DNA of 64,000 nucleotides. Origin: Oxytricha trifallax (lineage: Eukaryota; Ciliophora; Spirotrichea; Sporadotrichida; Oxytrichidae). The translations under genes and the position numbers were made by a program. The stretch lies in assembly GCA_000711775.1 (NCBI GenBank), contig ARYC01000315.1, positions 1 to 64,000 on the forward strand, written 5' to 3'. The notes under the pieces were generated by a model. The model saw only the letters and a list, made by a program, of their open reading frames with translations. It was not told where the DNA came from and ran no database searches. Position 1 is the first letter of the stretch. The number at the start of each line of letters is the position of its first letter. Shown here piece by piece: positions 60,695-64,000 of this stretch.

Positions 60695-62495
60695 CTATCG
60701 ATAAGTACAAAACAATTTAAATTTATTTAGATAATTAAAATATATTAGCTACTAATTGCTAGTAATTATTTTAAGTACAGGTAATTATTTATTAATAGGC
60801 ATATGCTACATATTTTTAGTAATAATTCTTAATTTATTAACTTCAACATATCTAATCTAATGTATGATATTTTTTTATTAGATTTTTAAGATAATTCTTT
60901 TTTTAGCGATAAATAATCTAAGGGAGATGTAAAATTTTTATTATTAACATTATAAGTTTGTATGTGAAAACAATATTGTTACTAAACCATCGTACTTTAT
61001 ACATTAATTTAGTTTTAAATGAAATAAGTCTTATTAATACAAATCAATTTATATTTAAATAATTTCTTCCCCAACAACTCAATGCATGAGTTTTCAACTA
61101 ATGGGGACATTATATTTATGAATTGAATTGTTATAGGATAATTTGAAAAAAATAAATAAGCAAATAATTTTATATTACCATTAAAAATTATAATTAATAT
61201 AAAACGAATCTCAATTAAATTAATTAATAAATAAATCTTAATAATTAAAAGTCTTTTGAAATTATAAATATTATATTATCATCAATATTTTTAAATTAAT
61301 ATCTTATTATAAATTATAAATATACTTTACTTATTCAATAATATAAAGTATTTCACTATTTTTAATAATATAATTTATTTTAATGCTAATTTTAGATCAA
61401 ATTAAAGGGAAACTTTTTTCAATTGTAAAATTTATTATTTTATAGAAAAAATGTGAAAAGCAATATAAACTAAAATTTGAAACCTGAAAGAATTGCAGAG
61501 TGTAGAAATATAAAGATCTCAAGAAATTAGATAATAAAATGTAGAAAAATAGAAAATTATATTTATTTTTCTTTACAATTATTGATTGCATTTTTTAAAT
61601 TAGTAAAACAAATATATTTAGATTTATATATATTATTAAAATATTTTAAAAAATTACAGCAAAAAATATTTTTTGTTATAATAGGATTTTTAACATGTTT
61701 ATTTAATTAAAATTCCTAGCGATTTCCTTAAAATCTCTAAAATGACTAACAATTTATTGAATAAAAAATGATTCTAAGATCAAGATTAATTTAAGTTAAA
61801 AGAGTCTATCTATTTTATTATTTTATTTAATTTCAATATTGGATGATACAAAAACAAGGTTTATTTTTATAAAAATTATTTTTTATAAATTATAAAGAAA
61901 AATACATTTAAATAAAATATACGATATACTATACTTATTTATGTAAGAAGAAAAATAAATTGTAGAATAAATTAATTGTGTAAATCAGGATAACAAAAAT
62001 TTAATTAGAAGTGTACTAGTGCTGTTGTTATTTACTATATTAATATGATAAATATTTAACGTTATTTTAAAATTATTTATGTAAAATGAATAAATCTAAA
62101 AAAAATTCAAAGCAATTTATCATAAATTAATATTAATTTTAAATTTATTTTATTTGAAATAAAATCAGGTATTTGTATTTTTTATAATATTTTTAATTGA
62201 CTGTGTGAAATATATAGAGTTAAATATAAATATAAATATGATTTGATTTTCAATTTAACTTATAAATAAATTTGAGCCTCAAAATATATGGAGAGAATTT
62301 AAAATAAAGTATTAATTTATATATGATGAATTATTGATAAATTAATTTATTTAAAGTATAATATCATATATTTTAAATAATTTAAAATGAAAAATTAGTA
62401 AATTTTATGTTCTAAGTTTAGATTTTATTTATTTATCAGAAATCATATTTGAAAATTTGATTAATTATTTTTTATAATATTATTATATAATTAGT
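60695..62495. other. AT-rich germline spacer
   Basis: About 1.8 kb of very AT-rich DNA right of the TBE. No coding, inverted repeats or RNA genes recognised. Confidence 0.55.
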
Positions 62496-62920
62496 TATAT
62501 AATACTTGATTACTTTTACTTTTGGGAAATCGATATTATATACAGAAAGAAGTAAGATGGCCTAGTGCATTTGTTAATTGCCGAGTCAGGGACACCCCTC
62601 AATATCAAATCGGGAATTATAAGCAAATCTAATGCTGAATCCTCAGATGAAACTAGTTTTGACCAATTAAGGTTAATAGTTTGTTGATGGGAGAAGGGTA
62701 AATAGGACTAATAAATATAAGTGACTTTGTATGACTTAATTAAAAACAAATCAGAGAATAGTGCAAGAATACTACTATTAAAAAAACCACAGATTAAGCC
62801 TCTTAGGTTTAGACTTTGGAGTTGAGAACGTGCCAAAATCTAAAAAGAACATACAAAATATTTTATAGGAAAGTTAAATACAGTTAAAAGTATAAAAAAT
62901 ATATAAAAAAAAGTTTAAGA
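62496..62920 (+). CDS. Isolated coding island, unknown protein (probable MDS)
   Basis: Base composition rises sharply for about 400 bases. Plus strand reads YFYFWEIDIIYRKKQDGLVH, LLIAESGTPLNIKSGIISKS, NAESSDETSFDQL to a TGA near 62684. Further on come DLIKNKSENSARILLLKK and DFGVENVPKSKKNIQNIL in different frames, so introns or small IES are implied between them. No start codon is seen. It is probably an internal MDS of a gene spread over a large distance. No domain recognised. Confidence 0.5.
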
Positions 62921-64000
62921 ATTTTGATTTATATTATTCTTAAATTTCTATTTTAGACCTAACTGACTCACTAATAATCTTAAATTATATAAATAAATTG
63001 ATTATATTAATTAAGTTTATCAGGAATACTCCAACTTCACTGTTATAAACAAAATATTATATAATTTAAAATTTATAATTATAAAAATTCGTTAGAATGT
63101 ATTTTAATTTATTCTAACTTAAAATAATTTATTATTTATTAAGTTTAAATATATTTTTTTAATGAAATTTCTGCCTAATTATTTATTGTCATGTTTCATT
63201 TTATTAAGTTTATAACTATTTTTAGTCTTGTTATAATAATGTTATAAATAAACTTAGTTGCCTAGATAGCTGCTAAAAAATATAAAAAATAATCAATTTT
63301 ATAATTTATATTAATTAATTTCTAATAAATGATGATATTAAATAAAATGACTAGACAAAATTGTATTTTGTTGTTTTATTTTTATTTATTAATTAATATA
63401 TAAATTTATTATATACTATAATTATAAATTATTTATATTTTAAAATTATAATTTATTTAATAATATAAATTATTTAAAGATTTAAAATTCGACATTGATA
63501 AAATAATTTTTCATTTATTTTCTTTAGAGAATATAATTATGTACTTATTTAATTAATTATTCAAATTTAATACCTTAATATACATGAGAAAATTTTTTAT
63601 TGGATTTATAATAATTACTACATTATTAAATTTCTCTTAGTTGATATAAATTTATTATTTTAAATTGCTCATATAGCAAGCTAGAATTATGATATTATAA
63701 AATTGTGTTTATAAATAAAATATTCTATTTAATTTAATTTTGTTGAATTTTAATAACTATATTTAAAGTATTTTTATATAAAATTTAATATTGAATTGTA
63801 TAAAAATCCCTACTTTGGATTAATTCTTTTTTTTATTGTCTGTTTATCACTAAGCTTCTAAAATATGATTATTATTATAATTTTCAAATATGATTTGTTA
63901 TCAAATATATAAATATAAATTATTAAAATAATTTATATTTAAATATGAATTAACTCAATTAATTTAACTCTATATTTATATATAAATATTTCAATTCTTT
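62921..64000. other. AT-rich germline spacer to window end
   Basis: Very AT-rich, no coding-like frame, no structured repeats noticed. Confidence 0.55.

Noticed and set aside
1-64000. Operons, bacterial ribosome-binding sites, CRISPR, tRNA or rRNA genes
   Set aside because: Introns, reassigned stops and IES show a ciliate nucleus; no cloverleaf, rRNA stretch or CRISPR spacing was seen by eye. A tRNA scan would be needed to be certain.

Overview
The window looks like germline (micronuclear) DNA of a spirotrich ciliate of the Oxytricha/Sterkiella/Stylonychia type. Four things point to this. (1) Long reading frames appear only if TAA and TAG are read as Gln and TGA is the sole stop. (2) Two telomere-bearing elements (TBE) are present, with G4T4/C4A4 ends, a 3-bp ANT target duplication and the three known TBE genes. 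(3) Genes are broken into macronuclear-destined segments (MDS) separated by short AT-rich internal eliminated sequences (IES) with short direct-repeat pointers; removing the IES restores the reading frame exactly. (4) Very AT-rich non-coding DNA surrounds the gene islands. Introns are short, mostly GTAAG...TAG.

Layout. 1-1447 is the right end of a TBE with its zinc-finger/kinase gene. 1448-2012 is a membrane-protein exon starting at the TBE edge. 2.5-3.9 kb holds two small plus-strand genes. 4.8-17.2 kb holds minus-strand genes: a Gln/Asn/Ser-rich protein, a seven-helix membrane protein, a basic protein, tyrosine-aminotransferase-like enzyme, a second Gln/Asn-rich protein and a coiled-coil protein. 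18.5-28.8 kb is one large plus-strand gene for a TRP-like cation channel, in which eleven IES can be placed to the base, one of them a 1.2-kb near-perfect palindrome. 29.5-37.9 kb has plus-strand genes: EF-hand/WD-like protein, coiled-coil/ankyrin protein and two unknown proteins. 38.2-43.4 kb has two minus-strand genes: a cyclic-nucleotide phosphodiesterase and a WD40 protein. 43.5-49.4 kb is a secreted or surface multi-domain protein with Cys-rich and membrane C-terminus.

From 49.4 kb to the end the DNA is mostly non-coding and extremely AT-rich. It contains a GC-rich insertion of about 0.7 kb flanked by a 14-bp direct repeat, a 240-bp inverted-repeat element, isolated coding islands (54.7, 56.3 and 62.5 kb) and a second full-length but mutated TBE (56568-60691). 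No tRNA, rRNA or CRISPR was seen. Several genes (channel, phosphodiesterase, seven-helix protein, ankyrin protein) fit membrane signalling, but neighbours in this genome normally end up on separate nanochromosomes, so clustering says little about shared function.
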